The notes beneath the pieces were generated by a model. The model worked only from the letters and a program-made list of their open reading frames with translations. It made no database searches and was not told the origin of the DNA. A DNA stretch of 34,582 nt from Acetitomaculum ruminis DSM 5522 (GTDB lineage: Bacteria; Bacillota; Clostridia; Lachnospirales; Lachnospiraceae): positions 1 to 34,582 of the forward strand of contig NZ_FOJY01000024.1 in NCBI RefSeq assembly GCF_900112085.1, given 5' to 3'. The translations under genes and the position numbers were made by a program. The stretch's first letter is position 1. Each line of letters starts with the position of its first letter. Shown one piece after another: positions 7,832 through 16,949 of this stretch.

Positions 7832-8254
7832 ATGAGAGATTTATTAAAAAGTTCAATAATGGGAATAGGAATGGCAATGGCAATATTTTGCATAGTGGGA
7901 ATAGGCTTTGATATTGGTTTTAAAGGAAATTTTACCTTGGAAAACTACCGCTTTACAAAAATGATTTTAGGATGTGTATTAATCGGACTGGGATTTGGAG
8001 TTCCAACCATGGTTTATAAAAAAGATAATCTTCCAATGCCAATAAGAATTCTTATTCACATGGGCACAGGATGTATTGTTTACACAATAGTAGCTTTTTT
8101 TGTGGGCTGGCTTGGAAATAAAACAACAATTACTCAGGGAATAATAATTGCATTAATTCAGCTGGGAGTGGCATTTATTATCTGGTTTATCTTTATGATG
8201 CATTATCGTGCCGAGGCAAAAAAGATAAATGAAAAAATACAGAATATGAAGTAG
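7832..8254 (+). CDS. DUF3021-family membrane protein
   Basis: 140 residues with four predicted membrane segments: about 9-28, 44-62, 74-95 and 104-128. This is the usual DUF3021 layout. DUF3021 genes almost always follow a LytTR gene and are thought to modulate its activity from the membrane; the biochemical function is unknown. RBS AGGAGG is present, and the gene is followed by a terminator at 8287-8311, so the pair forms a two-gene operon. Confidence 0.8.
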   Translation: MRDLLKSSIMGIGMAMAIFCIVGIGFDIGFKGNFTLENYRFTKMILGCVLIGLGFGVPTMVYKKDNLPMPIRILIHMGTGCIVYTIVAFFVGWLGNKTTITQGIIIALIQLGVAFIIWFIFMMHYRAEAKKINEKIQNMK

Positions 8255-8286
8255 TTATGAATGAAAGGTAATTGAACAAAAATCTT

Positions 8287-8317
8287 AAGGTCGAAGGCTT
8301 ACTTCGGCCTTTATTGT
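8287..8317 (+). terminator. Terminator of the LytTR-DUF3021 operon
   Basis: AAGGTCGAAG (8287-8296) pairs with CTTCGGCCTT (8302-8311), with one G-U pair and a 5-base loop. The following T-run is short and interrupted. The remaining stretch to 8552 is AT-rich and shows no clear gene, riboswitch or convincing promoter. Confidence 0.7.
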
Positions 8318-8552
8318 TTAAATTTTAGTTCTTGCTTAAAAAAGCTAAGATACAAATGAAAATTATTAACAAACTCTACTTTGCAATCACAAAGCATTTT
8401 AATAAAAAAACATAAATTTGGAGAAAAATTTATAAAACTGACTCTTCTTTTTATGGGAAAATGTGTCGATGGCAATAGTGATGAAGTTTTTATTGTAAGA
8501 ATTGTTTTTAGTAATGCAGAATAATATAAACAATCTAGTGGGGGTGTAAAAA

Positions 8553-10589
8553 ATGTCAAATACTAAAAAAAATTCATCCAAACAAATAAAAGTTAAAAAG
8601 AGTATCAGTAAGACACTTCTTTTGTTACTACTTCCAATAATTATAATTGGTGTAGTTTCAATTATTGCTTTTTTAACACTCAATGCTCGTTCAACTATTG
8701 AAGAAACATCGCTTATGGATCTTAAGGCAGAAACATCTTCCAATGCCTACCAGTTAGGTACAGGATTTAGAATGATGACTGCAAAATTTGGCGAATATTG
8801 TGACACCATGGAACAGGTTTATTTTAAGGATCATGAGGCACTTCAAAAATATATAGAACCATCTGCCAAATACGATGCTGTGGAAAACACCGGTATTTAT
8901 ATTGGTTTTTCAGATGATACCTGTATTTTTGCAGACGGTACTACGGTAGATTCTTCCTTTAAACCTACCGAAAGAGAATGGTACAAAGCAGCAAAGGGTC
9001 ATGAAACCTTCGTAGAAACTGACCCTTATACGGATACCACCACAGGAGAACTTTGTGTTACTTTTGTAAGGGAAAATGATTTTTATAATGGTGAAAAAGG
9101 AGTATGTGGAGTGGATGTATATCTTACAGACCTTCAAGAGGAGGTAAGCCAGCTTACGCCAATGAAAACAGGTGGTTCAATGGTTCTTGCAGGAGATTAT
9201 ATTCTTTCATATTTTGATAGTGAATTAAACGGAAAAACAGTTTCAGAGGCTGGAAGTGATTATGTAACAGAAGTAAAATCATTTGTAGAAAGTGCAACTG
9301 AGGGAGATGTTAAGGTAATTCATCAGCCATCAAATGGTCTTGATTATTATGTTACATTTTATCCTATTCAGGGTACCTCTTGGACATTAGTATCTTCTGT
9401 TGCAGTTAATGATGTAATGGCATCCTCAAATAAGTTTATGATATTTGCAGCGATAGCAATGTCTGTTTTGATTGTATTAATAGTTCTTGTAATAGTAATT
9501 ACAATCAATCGTGTAATTACAAAACCGGTTAATGGTCTTTCAAACAGTATTCTTAAAATATCTGAAGGAGATTTTACAACATCTATGCCTAGGGACAAAG
9601 GGGATGAAATCGGTCTTATCAGTAAGGAAATGGAAAACTATGTTCATACCATGAATCAGACCATTAATGTTATCCAAAGCAAGGCAGAGCAGCTAAAGGT
9701 GGATTCCTCCACTTCTAAAGATGCTTCCGCCAAGATGACAGATGGAGCTAATGAGCAATCTACTTCCATGAGACAGATTCAAACCACAATGGATAATATC
9801 GCTGATGCAGTAAGTGAGCTTGCAAATAACGCAACACAGCTTGCCGGGGCAGTGGCAGATCTTACTGATAATGGTAACAGAACCAATCAGACAATGATAG
9901 AATTACTTGAGCAGGCCAACATAGGCCAAAAGGATATGACAACTGTTGAAAGCAATATGGAGGCAATTACCTTATCCATGAATGAGATGAATGATGTAGT
10001 TTCCAATGTTGGTGAATCAGCAGACAAGATTACTGAAATTGTTGAAATGATTGATTCAATTTCCCAGCAGACAAACCTTCTTTCACTTAATGCCAGTATA
10101 GAGGCGGCAAGAGCAGGTGAAGCCGGAAAAGGTTTCGCAGTTGTAGCTGATGAAATTGGAAAACTTGCTCAAAACAGCCAGGATGCTGCCAAGGAAATCA
10201 GTACTATTATTTCTGAAATAACTGAACTTATAAGAAACCTTGCCGAAAAATCCCAGTCAAATATGGATTCAATAAATGAAAACAGCCAAGCCGTTGTAAA
10301 GGCAGGGGAAAGCTTTAATAAGATATATATGGATCTTAACAATACAGCCCAGATAATGAAGGAAATGATTGATATGATGGGTGATGTAAATGATATTGCC
10401 ACCAGCGTTGCTGCAATATCCGAGGAGCAGTCAGCTAGTTCACAGGAGGTTACCTCTACTGTTGCAAACCTTACTCAGATGTCCGCTGACATTGCAAGTG
10501 AGTCCAAAGGGGTTGAGGAAGCTGCTAATTCGGTTTCAGATTCAGCATACTCCATTAATGATGAACTTAGCAAATTTATAATTCAATAA
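8553..10589 (+). CDS. Methyl-accepting chemotaxis protein with extracellular Cache domain
   Basis: 678 residues. A basic N-terminus is followed by TM1 (about 23-48), a periplasm-side ligand-binding domain of the dCache type (about 50-290, with the Cache-like REWYKAAKG and [19 protein letters not shown] segments), TM2 (about 293-320), HAMP (about 320-375) and the cytoplasmic signalling domain. The highly conserved hairpin tip is around residues 504-540 ([20 protein letters not shown]). It senses a small extracellular ligand and controls CheA; the ligand cannot be inferred. The start is preceded by GTGGGGGTG, an acceptable RBS. Transcribed alone, ending at a bidirectional terminator. No che genes are nearby. 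Confidence 0.93.
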   Translation: MSNTKKNSSKQIKVKKSISKTLLLLLLPIIIIGVVSIIAFLTLNARSTIEETSLMDLKAETSSNAYQLGTGFRMMTAKFGEYCDTMEQVYFKDHEALQKYIEPSAKYDAVENTGIYIGFSDDTCIFADGTTVDSSFKPTEREWYKAAKGHETFVETDPYTDTTTGELCVTFVRENDFYNGEKGVCGVDVYLTDLQEEVSQLTPMKTGGSMVLAGDYILSYFDSELNGKTVSEAGSDYVTEVKSFVESATEGDVKVIHQPSNGLDYYVTFYPIQGTSWTLVSSVAVNDVMASSNKFMIFAAIAMSVLIVLIVLVIVITINRVITKPVNGLSNSILKISEGDFTTSMPRDKGDEIGLISKEMENYVHTMNQTINVIQSKAEQLKVDSSTSKDASAKMTDGANEQSTSMRQIQTTMDNIADAVSELANNATQLAGAVADLTDNGNRTNQTMIELLEQANIGQKDMTTVESNMEAITLSMNEMNDVVSNVGESADKITEIVEMIDSISQQTNLLSLNASIEAARAGEAGKGFAVVADEIGKLAQNSQDAAKEISTIISEITELIRNLAEKSQSNMDSINENSQAVVKAGESFNKIYMDLNNTAQIMKEMIDMMGDVNDIATSVAAISEEQSASSQEVTSTVANLTQMSADIASESKGVEEAANSVSDSAYSINDELSKFIIQ

Positions 10590-10623
10590 TGCATTACCAT
10601 ATACTATATAGGCTTGTAGCTAA

Positions 10624-10670
10624 AAAAAGTGCAGCTGATTCGGACTTGATTCCGGGTTAGCTGCATTTTT
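10624..10670. terminator. Bidirectional terminator between MCP and DUF1624-like gene
   Basis: A GTGCAGCT arm (ending 10635) pairs with AGCTGCAT (10659-10666), flanked by A-rich sequence on the left and TTTTT on the right. It therefore serves both convergent genes. Confidence 0.8.
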
Positions 10671-10714
10671 GGTTAGTTTAATGAAAAAATATGCATTATG
10701 AAAACGAAGTATAG

Positions 10715-11473
10715 CTAAATGATTGTTAATAGCAGACAAAGTCCGTAAAGTAATGGTTGATGAATCATATAGATAATAAGGGAATTTTTCCCAAGTATGC
10801 TAAACAGGGGAATTTCTTTTTTTAGTAATGAAAATTTTTTTCCATTACCCATTTCTTTTTTTATTTGGATTGATACAAAAAATCCAAGTAAAAATATAAA
10901 AATCCAGGGTATGATTGGAAAATAATCTCTGGAGAAAAAATCTGAATGAGGAAAGCCTAAATATGAGCTAAAATAGTTTTGGTACAAAAATCCGGGAAGA
11001 TTTATTAACTTTCTTCCCAAAAAGACAATTGATTTTTGTTCTACATTTACGGTTAATAAAAACAATAAAAGAAAACTGACAATTCCCACTATTGGTGGGA
11101 TTTTCATCAGCCATTTTTTACATAATCCCACAAAGATAAGACAGCTTCCAATGAGTGTTAATATCCCGAAAACAATTAAATTTTTGGGCATTACAAGATA
11201 GGTTATTGTTGTTATTAATCCCCCTAATAAAAAAAGCAAAACCCCTCGTTTTATGGGATTTTTTGAATAAACCAGACAAAAACCGGAGATAAAAATAAAG
11301 CTTATGCATATTAAACGCTCCCAAATCAGGGCTTCCATGCCATGAAACCATTTCCATTTCATATCAAAGATAAATACCATATCCCAACAAAAATGGTATA
11401 TTATCATACTTACAATTGTTATTCCCCGAAGGGTATCAATAGCCCCCAGGCGTTTATCTTTCGTTTTTTCCAT
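10715..11473 (-). CDS. DUF1624/heparan-alpha-glucosaminide acetyltransferase-like membrane protein
   Basis: 252 residues from the ATG at 11473. It opens with the family signature AIDTLRGITIVSMIIYHFCW, then has about seven membrane segments and the C-terminal NSLIIYMIHQPLLYG motif shared by acyltransferase-3-like and DUF1624 proteins. These proteins are thought to move acyl groups across the membrane onto glycans; the substrate here is unknown. An upstream in-frame ATG at 11548 lies inside the regulator gene and is rejected because family members begin near this motif. Only 7 bases separate it from the regulator's stop, so the two genes are co-transcribed on the minus strand. Confidence 0.8.
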   Translation of the reverse strand: MEKTKDKRLGAIDTLRGITIVSMIIYHFCWDMVFIFDMKWKWFHGMEALIWERLICISFIFISGFCLVYSKNPIKRGVLLFLLGGLITTITYLVMPKNLIVFGILTLIGSCLIFVGLCKKWLMKIPPIVGIVSFLLLFLLTVNVEQKSIVFLGRKLINLPGFLYQNYFSSYLGFPHSDFFSRDYFPIIPWIFIFLLGFFVSIQIKKEMGNGKKFSLLKKEIPLFSILGKNSLIIYMIHQPLLYGLCLLLTII

Positions 11474-11480
11474 CTTCTTT

Positions 11481-12137
11481 TTACCTGATAATAAAAGTAT
11501 CCTTATCAAAATCAATAATTCCTTCATCCCGCATCTTTGAAAGCTCACGGCTCATGGCACTTCGATTAACATTAAGGTAGTCTGCCAGAGAAAGACGGGA
11601 GAGAGGGGAGTGAACATATCTGGAATTTTGTTCCTGGGAAAGCTGGGAAATGTAAGCCAAAAGCTTTTCTCTAATGCTTGCCTTGGAGAGAATTTCTATT
11701 TTATCTAAAAACTTCTGGTTTTTAATTCCCAATAAATTAAAAAGATTTGTTGAAATCTGGGCATGGAAAGCACAGGCATTTGGACAGGTATGGATTATGT
11801 TGGTGGCTGCAAGAAAGAGAACTTTAGTATCCTGGGAAGCTTTAAAAATAACAGAAGAGGAAATATTTTTTTGTACTGCAAAGCTTTCCCCGAATAATTC
11901 ACCCGGTCCGAAAAAGGTAAACAACGAACTGTTTCCCCATATATCACTTTTAAGCATATGTACACTTCCGGATATAATAATTCCCAAATAATAAATTTTA
12001 TCCTCTTCTAAGTAGATAGTTTCCCCTTTTTTGTATTCCTTTTTAAAGGATTTAATACAGCCAAGAAGGGTGTCAACATCATTATTTTTTATATTTTCAA
12101 ATAATTCATTCTTATAAAACTGGATTTCGTTTTTCAT
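11481..12137 (-). CDS. Crp/Fnr-family regulator, probably HcpR-like
   Basis: 218 residues. An N-terminal cyclic-nucleotide-binding-type beta-barrel (about 30-115, with SGSVHML and FGPGELFGE) is followed by the dimer helix and a C-terminal winged HTH (about 180-215, LSLADYLNVNRSAMSRELSK). The FNR N-terminal Cys cluster is absent, so it does not sense oxygen in the FNR way. In the recognition helix (NRSAMSRE) the Glu that reads TGTGA in E. coli CRP is a Ser, implying altered specificity. It is divergent from hcp, the arrangement of HcpR regulators that activate hcp under nitrosative stress. It is co-transcribed with a DUF1624-like gene. Confidence 0.85.
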   Translation of the reverse strand: MKNEIQFYKNELFENIKNNDVDTLLGCIKSFKKEYKKGETIYLEEDKIYYLGIIISGSVHMLKSDIWGNSSLFTFFGPGELFGESFAVQKNISSSVIFKASQDTKVLFLAATNIIHTCPNACAFHAQISTNLFNLLGIKNQKFLDKIEILSKASIREKLLAYISQLSQEQNSRYVHSPLSRLSLADYLNVNRSAMSRELSKMRDEGIIDFDKDTFIIR

Positions 12138-12241
12138 AAGTTTACCTGCCTTTTTGGTTTTGATTCTTTATGTTTGGAATTTTTATTAGCTTATGCCGCT
12201 TTTAAAAAATGTTTAAAAGTGTCATTAGCTACTGAGAAAGA

Positions 12242-12254
12242 AGTAATATTTACT
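12242..12254. promoter_or_regulatory. Short palindrome in the hcpR-hcp intergenic region
   Basis: AGTAATATTTACT is a 13-base palindrome (5-bp arms, 3-base spacer) nearer the regulator gene. In such AT-rich sequence this may be chance; it is a candidate second operator for autoregulation. Confidence 0.25.
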
Positions 12255-12287
12255 CTTAAAATGTAATCATAATTATAAGATAAAAAA

Positions 12288-12301
12288 GTTGCATTTGCAA
12301 C
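12288..12301. promoter_or_regulatory. Candidate HcpR operator at -41.5 of the hcp promoter
   Basis: GTTGCATTTGCAAC is a perfect 6-bp inverted repeat with a 2-base spacer, centred at 12294.5. A -10 hexamer TATAGT lies at 12324-12329, giving a start near 12336, so the palindrome is centred about 41.5 bases upstream. That is the class II activation position of Crp/Fnr proteins. There is no good -35 box, as expected for an activator-dependent promoter. Confidence 0.6.
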
Positions 12302-12323
12302 CTGCTGTTTTGTTTCTATGGAT

Positions 12324-12329
12324 TATAGT
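12324..12329 (+). promoter_or_regulatory. -10 element of hcp promoter
   Basis: TATAGT, 50 bases before the ATG at 12379, paired with the activator palindrome rather than with a consensus -35 box. Confidence 0.45.
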
Positions 12330-12378
12330 AATTACATCAAGCAAATAGTTAAAAAGCAATTTAAAGGAGTCAAAAGCC

Positions 12379-14013
12379 ATGGAAAATAAAATGTTTTGTT
12401 ATCAATGTCAGGAAACAGCTGGATGCAGTGGATGCACAAAATCTGGTGTATGTGGAAAAACACCTCAGCTTGCAAATTTACAGGATTTACTTGTTTATGT
12501 TACAAAAGGCCTTTGTGGAGTAACCACAGCCCTTAGAAAAGAAGGAAAAACAGTTTCAAAAAATGTAAATCATTTAATTTCCACAAATTTATTTTCAACC
12601 ATTACAAATGTAAACTTTGACAAAGAATCCATTAAGGACAGAATCAAAGATACTCTTTTAATTAAATCAAAATTACTAGAAGAAGTTTCAGAAACAGACA
12701 AACTTCCAAAAGCTTCTCTTTGGAATGGAAAAGAGGAAGAATTTGAAGAAAAAGGAAAGACAGTAGGAGTTCTTTCAACAAAAGATGAAGATATACGATC
12801 TCTTCGTGAGCTTATTACCTACGGCTTAAAGGGTCTTGCAGCCTATTCAAAACATGCAAACGCTCTTCTTAAAGATGATGAAAAAGTGGATGCATTTTTA
12901 CAGGAAGCCCTTGCTAAAACTTTAGATGACAGTTTATCAGTAAATGACCTTGTAAGCCTTACATTAGAATGTGGTAAGTATGGTGTTGAGGAAATGGCGA
13001 TTTTAGATGAAGCAAACACCTCTATGTATGGAAATCCAGAGATAACCTCAGTAAATATTGGTGTTAGAAACAATCCGGCTATTCTTATTTCAGGTCATGA
13101 TTTAAAGGATCTTGAAATGCTTTTGGAGCAGACAAAAAATACCGGAGTGGATGTTTATACTCATTCTGAAATGCTTCCGGCTCATTATTATCCATTCTTT
13201 AAAAAGTATGATAATTTTGTGGGAAATTATGGAAATGCCTGGTGGAAACAAAAGGAAGAATTTGAAAAATTTAATGGTCCAATTCTTATGACAACAAACT
13301 GTATCGTGCCACCATCAGATTCTTATAAAGACAGATTATTTACCACAGGAGAAGCAGGATATCCGGGATGTAGGCACATTGATGCCCCTTACGGACAAAA
13401 GAAGGACTTTGCACAAATAATTGAACTGGCAAAAAAATGCCAGGCTCCAACACAGCTTGAATCCGGTACAATCACAGGTGGATTTGCCCATGAGCAGGTA
13501 TTTGCTCTGGCAGATAAAGTAGTAGATGCAGTTAAGTCCGGTGCCATAAAAAAATTCGTTGTAATGGCAGGTTGCGATGGAAGAGCAAAAAGCAGAAATT
13601 ATTATAGTGATTTTGCAAAGGCACTTCCAAAAGATACAGTTATCCTTACCGCAGGTTGTGCAAAATATAAATACAACAAGCTGGATTTAGGAGATATCGG
13701 AGGAATTCCAAGACTTCTTGACGCAGGACAGTGCAATGATTCCTATTCACTTGCCCTTATTGCATTAAGACTTAAAGAAATATTCGGACTTGAGGATGTA
13801 AACGAACTTCCAATAGTATACAATATCTCCTGGTACGAGCAAAAAGCAGTAATTGTATTACTTGCCCTTCTTTACCTGGGGGTTAAAAATATTCACCTTG
13901 GTCCAACTCTTCCGGCATTTATTTCAGAAAATGTATTAAAAGTGCTGGTGGAAAATTTTGGAATTTCAGGTATTTCAAATGTAGAAGATGATATAAAGAA
14001 AATGATTGGATAA
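12379..14013 (+). CDS. hcp: Hydroxylamine reductase / hybrid-cluster protein
   Basis: 544 residues, normal length for the clostridial class. The N-terminal cubane is bound by C7-x2-C10-x8-C19-x5-C25, the spacing of anaerobe-type Hcp. Hybrid-cluster ligand regions are all present: SGHDLKD (His), [11 protein letters not shown] (Glu), TTNCIVPP (Cys), GYPGCRHID (the persulfidable Cys), MAGCDGR and [11 protein letters not shown], and GQCNDSY. Hcp reduces NO to N2O and hydroxylamine to ammonia in the cytoplasm and protects anaerobes against nitrosative stress. The RBS is AAAGGAG. Divergent from the Crp/Fnr regulator, whose probable operator lies at 12288-12301. No Hcr reductase gene is adjacent. 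Confidence 0.95.
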   Translation: MENKMFCYQCQETAGCSGCTKSGVCGKTPQLANLQDLLVYVTKGLCGVTTALRKEGKTVSKNVNHLISTNLFSTITNVNFDKESIKDRIKDTLLIKSKLLEEVSETDKLPKASLWNGKEEEFEEKGKTVGVLSTKDEDIRSLRELITYGLKGLAAYSKHANALLKDDEKVDAFLQEALAKTLDDSLSVNDLVSLTLECGKYGVEEMAILDEANTSMYGNPEITSVNIGVRNNPAILISGHDLKDLEMLLEQTKNTGVDVYTHSEMLPAHYYPFFKKYDNFVGNYGNAWWKQKEEFEKFNGPILMTTNCIVPPSDSYKDRLFTTGEAGYPGCRHIDAPYGQKKDFAQIIELAKKCQAPTQLESGTITGGFAHEQVFALADKVVDAVKSGAIKKFVVMAGCDGRAKSRNYYSDFAKALPKDTVILTAGCAKYKYNKLDLGDIGGIPRLLDAGQCNDSYSLALIALRLKEIFGLEDVNELPIVYNISWYEQKAVIVLLALLYLGVKNIHLGPTLPAFISENVLKVLVENFGISGISNVEDDIKKMIG

Positions 14014-14040
14014 AAGTTTGTAGGTTTCCTTTTTTCCTCC

Positions 14041-14069
14041 TTGTGATTTAATGGGAAAAATCATATAAT
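14041..14069 (+). promoter_or_regulatory. Promoter of the MocR-type regulator gene
   Basis: TTGTGA (14041-14046), a 17-base spacer and a perfect TATAAT (14064-14069). The predicted start falls near 14076, inside the left arm of the inverted repeat at 14071-14121. Confidence 0.7.
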
Positions 14070-14070
14070 A

Positions 14071-14121
14071 AATCTGGATATATAAAAACTATCATAATGA
14101 ACTGTTTTTATATTCCAGATT
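14071..14121. promoter_or_regulatory. 18-bp inverted repeat between promoter and RBS of mocR-type gene
   Basis: The arm at 14071-14089 pairs with 14104-14121 over 18 bp with one bulged T and a 14-base loop. The right arm ends 1 base before the AGGAGGGG Shine-Dalgarno. No T-run follows, so it is not a terminator. It could be an autoregulatory operator overlapping the start site, or an mRNA hairpin controlling initiation. Confidence 0.6.
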
Positions 14122-14133
14122 AGGAGGGGAAAA

Positions 14134-15528
14134 ATGATAACCTACAATTTTGATGATGCAAAAGAACCTTTATATGTTTTTCTATATAAATCAATTAAAA
14201 AAGACATTTTATCAGGAAAATTAAAGCCTGGAGAGAAACTTCCATCAAAAAGAACCTTTGCAAGAAACAATGGAATTAGCACCATTACCATACAAAATGC
14301 TTATGATCAGTTAATAAGTGAAGGATATGTTTATACCTTGCAAAAAAAAGGCTATTATGTGGCTAAAATTGAAAAAATGATAAATGTCACAATGGATTCT
14401 AAAGTTAATTATGATATAAAAATTCCCAATCAAAGAGATTATAAATATGATTTTTCCAGTAATAGCATTAATCCTGACAATTTTCCTTTCTCTATTTGGA
14501 ACAGAATCTCCCGTGAGGTAATGAGTAATAAAAAAGAGGAATTAATGGAGATTTCTCCTACAGCCGGAATATTGGAATTAAGGGAGGCCATAGCCTTACA
14601 TATGAAATCTTTTAGAGGTATGTTAGTAGATCCAAACCAGATTATTATTGGCTCTGGAACGGAATATTTTTATGGTCTTATTGTTCAGCTTTTAGGAAGG
14701 GATAAAATTTATGTTATAGAAAATCCGGGCTATAAAAAGCTTGAAAAAGTCTACGAAAAGCAGGATATAGTTTGTAAATATGCATCTATGGATGATAAAG
14801 GGGTAACAGCTTTAGAACTTGAAAAAAGTGAAGCTTCAATAGCACATATTTGCCCTAATCATCATTATCCCACAGGAATTTCCATGCCTGCAAGCCGCAG
14901 ATATGAAGTACTTTCCTGGGTCAATGCAAAAGAGGGCAGATATATAATTGAAGATGATTATGATAGTGAGTTTAGGGTTTCAGGAAAACCTATTCCACCG
15001 CTTTTTTCTATAGATGGTTGTGAGAAAGTAATATATATGAATACTTTTTCAAAATCACTGGCGCCTACTATTCGAATCAGCTATATGATTTTACCGGTGC
15101 ATTTAGCCAATTTGTTTTATAAAAATATGTCTTTTTATTCATGTACAGTTTCAAATTTTGAGCAATATACTCTGGCTAAGTTTATTTCTGAAGGGTATCT
15201 TGAAAAGCACATTAACAGAATGAGATTGTATTATACAAAACAAAGAAAAAAATTTATGGATATCATTAATGAAAGTGAAGTAGGGGAAAAATGTAAGATT
15301 TTGGAAAATGATTCAGGACTTCATTTTGTTGTAAATGTTGATACAGATAAATCAGATAAATTCATAGAAAAAAAGTTAAGGGATATAGGAATAAAAGTGA
15401 AAGCCTTATCTGACTATTATTTTACAAATACGCCAAAACAGCATTGTTTTATTATTAATTATTCTAACCTTGATGAAAATAATTTTAGGTCGGCCTTTAA
15501 AGAAATTGAAAAAATAAATTGGAAATGA
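14134..15528 (+). CDS. MocR/PdxR-type regulator (GntR HTH + class I aminotransferase fold)
   Basis: 464 residues. A GntR-type winged HTH (about 10-78, SGKLKPGEKLPSKRTFARNN) is fused to an aminotransferase-like domain (about 110-464). The PLP lysine is visible at K307 in TFSKSLAPTIRISY, and the cofactor Asp in IIEDDYDSEFR. MocR proteins use bound PLP or its amino-acid adduct as an effector and usually control a neighbouring gene of amino-acid or B6 metabolism. The gene directly downstream in the same direction is the PLP enzyme of the sulfur operon, so that operon is the likely target. It may also act on its own promoter through the inverted repeat at 14071-14121. Confidence 0.9.
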   Translation: MITYNFDDAKEPLYVFLYKSIKKDILSGKLKPGEKLPSKRTFARNNGISTITIQNAYDQLISEGYVYTLQKKGYYVAKIEKMINVTMDSKVNYDIKIPNQRDYKYDFSSNSINPDNFPFSIWNRISREVMSNKKEELMEISPTAGILELREAIALHMKSFRGMLVDPNQIIIGSGTEYFYGLIVQLLGRDKIYVIENPGYKKLEKVYEKQDIVCKYASMDDKGVTALELEKSEASIAHICPNHHYPTGISMPASRRYEVLSWVNAKEGRYIIEDDYDSEFRVSGKPIPPLFSIDGCEKVIYMNTFSKSLAPTIRISYMILPVHLANLFYKNMSFYSCTVSNFEQYTLAKFISEGYLEKHINRMRLYYTKQRKKFMDIINESEVGEKCKILENDSGLHFVVNVDTDKSDKFIEKKLRDIGIKVKALSDYYFTNTPKQHCFIINYSNLDENNFRSAFKEIEKINWK

Positions 15529-15589
15529 TTGTAAATAAAATTGCCCAAACCGGCATAAAATAAGGAAAAATCATTGTTATAAATAAAAG

Positions 15590-15605
15590 TGATAATTAGT
15601 TATCA
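15590..15605. promoter_or_regulatory. Candidate operator upstream of the sulfur operon
   Basis: TGATAATTAGTTATCA has perfect 6-bp arms (TGATAA/TTATCA) with a 4-base spacer, in the gap between the MocR-type gene and metY-like gene. It is a possible MocR operator; composition is AT-rich, so chance is not excluded. Confidence 0.35.
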
Positions 15606-15616
15606 TTAATAGCATT

Positions 15617-15640
15617 AACCGGGTTTATTGACCCGGTTTT
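15617..15640 (+). terminator. Probable terminator or attenuator ahead of the sulfur operon
   Basis: AACCGGGT (15617-15624) pairs perfectly with ACCCGGTT (15631-15638), with a 6-base loop and a short T-run. It lies 89 bases after the MocR-type gene and 66 bases before the metY-like start. It may end the former or attenuate the latter. No S-box (SAM) riboswitch features are visible around it. Confidence 0.55.
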
Positions 15641-15705
15641 AATGTTCTGTTATTATCCTACCTAACCGATGGGGAAAGTTAAAAAAGACAAAAGAGGTGA
15701 TACAG

Positions 15706-16938
15706 GTGGGATTTAATACAGACCTTTTACATATAGGAGTGTCTGAAAAAAAACAGGGAGCTACATTGCCGCCTATATATCAAAACAGTGCATTTTTTCA
15801 GGAGGTTGCTGAGGATTTGGAAGGAATCTTTGCTGGAAAAAAGATGGGATATTGCTATAGCAGAGTAGCAAATCCTACAGTGACTTTTTTTGAAGAAAGA
15901 ATTGCAAAATTAGAAGGAGGAATAGGGGCAGTTGCCTGTGCTTCCGGTATGGCTGCACTTTCAATGGCTCTTTTAAATATTCTTGAGGCAGGTGATGAAA
16001 TTATTTCAAGTGCCAGTATTTACGGCGGAACAATTGATTTATTCAGAGATTTAGAAGCTTTTGGGATAAAGACAAAATATGTTAAAAACAACGATTGGGA
16101 TGAGATAGAAAATGCATTTACAGATAAAACAAAGCTGGTTTTTGCTGAGACTATTGGAAATCCCTGTTTAGATGTAACAGACATTAAAAAACTTTCTGAA
16201 ATTGCTCATTCTCACGGAGTTGTTCTTATAATTGACAATACTACGGCGACTCCATATTTAATAAAGGCAATTAAACACGGTGCAGATGTGGTAATTAATT
16301 CTTCATCAAAATATATAAATGGAAGCAGTAATTCTATTAGCGGAATACTGGTGGATGGAGGACATTTTAAATGGACAAAAGAAAAATATTCAGTTTTGGG
16401 TCAGCATTTAAAATTTGGACCTTTTGCCTATATCAGTAAATTGAGGGCAGGTTTATATAGGAATATTGGAGTCTGCCTTTCTCCACTTAATGCATATTTA
16501 AACATTATTGGATTAGAGACTTTGGGACTTAGAATGAAAAAGCAATGTGAAAATGCCTCTATTTTAGCCAACTGGCTTGAAGGTAATTATCCTGATATAA
16601 AGGTAAATTATCCGGGGCTTAAATCAAGTTTCTGGCATGAAATAGCAAAAAGCCAGTTAGAGGGCGGATATGGCGGAATTATTACCATTCGGGTAGGGTC
16701 TAAAGAGAAAGCTTTTTCGGTTATTAACAATTTGAAAATTCCTTATATAGTTTCAAATATAGGTGATACAAAGACTTTAGTGGTACATCCGGCTTCTACG
16801 ATTTCTCTTCATTCCAGCCCAAAAGAGCTTGAAGATGCAGGAGTATATGATGATTTAATCCGTATTTCTGTGGGGATAGAAGATGTGGAGGATATAATTG
16901 AAGATTTTAAGCAGGCAATAGAAAATAGTAATAAATAA
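15706..16938 (+). CDS. MetY-like O-acetylhomoserine sulfhydrylase (PLP enzyme)
   Basis: 410 residues of the Cys/Met-metabolism PLP family. The PLP lysine is K202 in SSSKYINGSSNSISG; the loop ACASGMAAL and the YSRVANPT motif (cofactor phosphate contacts from the partner subunit) are present. MetY couples a sulfide donor to O-acetylhomoserine to make homocysteine. In this operon the donor is probably the thiocarboxylated carrier at 18418-18624 rather than free sulfide, as known for Wolinella MetY. The lysine loop differs from the usual TKYIGGHG. A GTG at 15706 was preferred because AGAGGTGAT precedes it at good spacing; an in-frame GTG at 15697 is possible. Assigned from family plus context. 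Confidence 0.8.
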   Translation: MGFNTDLLHIGVSEKKQGATLPPIYQNSAFFQEVAEDLEGIFAGKKMGYCYSRVANPTVTFFEERIAKLEGGIGAVACASGMAALSMALLNILEAGDEIISSASIYGGTIDLFRDLEAFGIKTKYVKNNDWDEIENAFTDKTKLVFAETIGNPCLDVTDIKKLSEIAHSHGVVLIIDNTTATPYLIKAIKHGADVVINSSSKYINGSSNSISGILVDGGHFKWTKEKYSVLGQHLKFGPFAYISKLRAGLYRNIGVCLSPLNAYLNIIGLETLGLRMKKQCENASILANWLEGNYPDIKVNYPGLKSSFWHEIAKSQLEGGYGGIITIRVGSKEKAFSVINNLKIPYIVSNIGDTKTLVVHPASTISLHSSPKELEDAGVYDDLIRISVGIEDVEDIIEDFKQAIENSNK

Positions 16939-16949
16939 AAGGAGTTATT

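Noticed and set aside
8312-8552. Cyclic-di-GMP riboswitch or sigma-28 promoter ahead of the chemotaxis gene
   Set aside because: No GEMM core, no TAAA-N15-GCCGATAA pattern at proper spacing.
15529-15705. SAM (S-box) or T-box riboswitch ahead of the metY-like gene
   Set aside because: Only one simple hairpin is seen; no S-box core, K-turn or T-box sequence is visible in the 168 bases.
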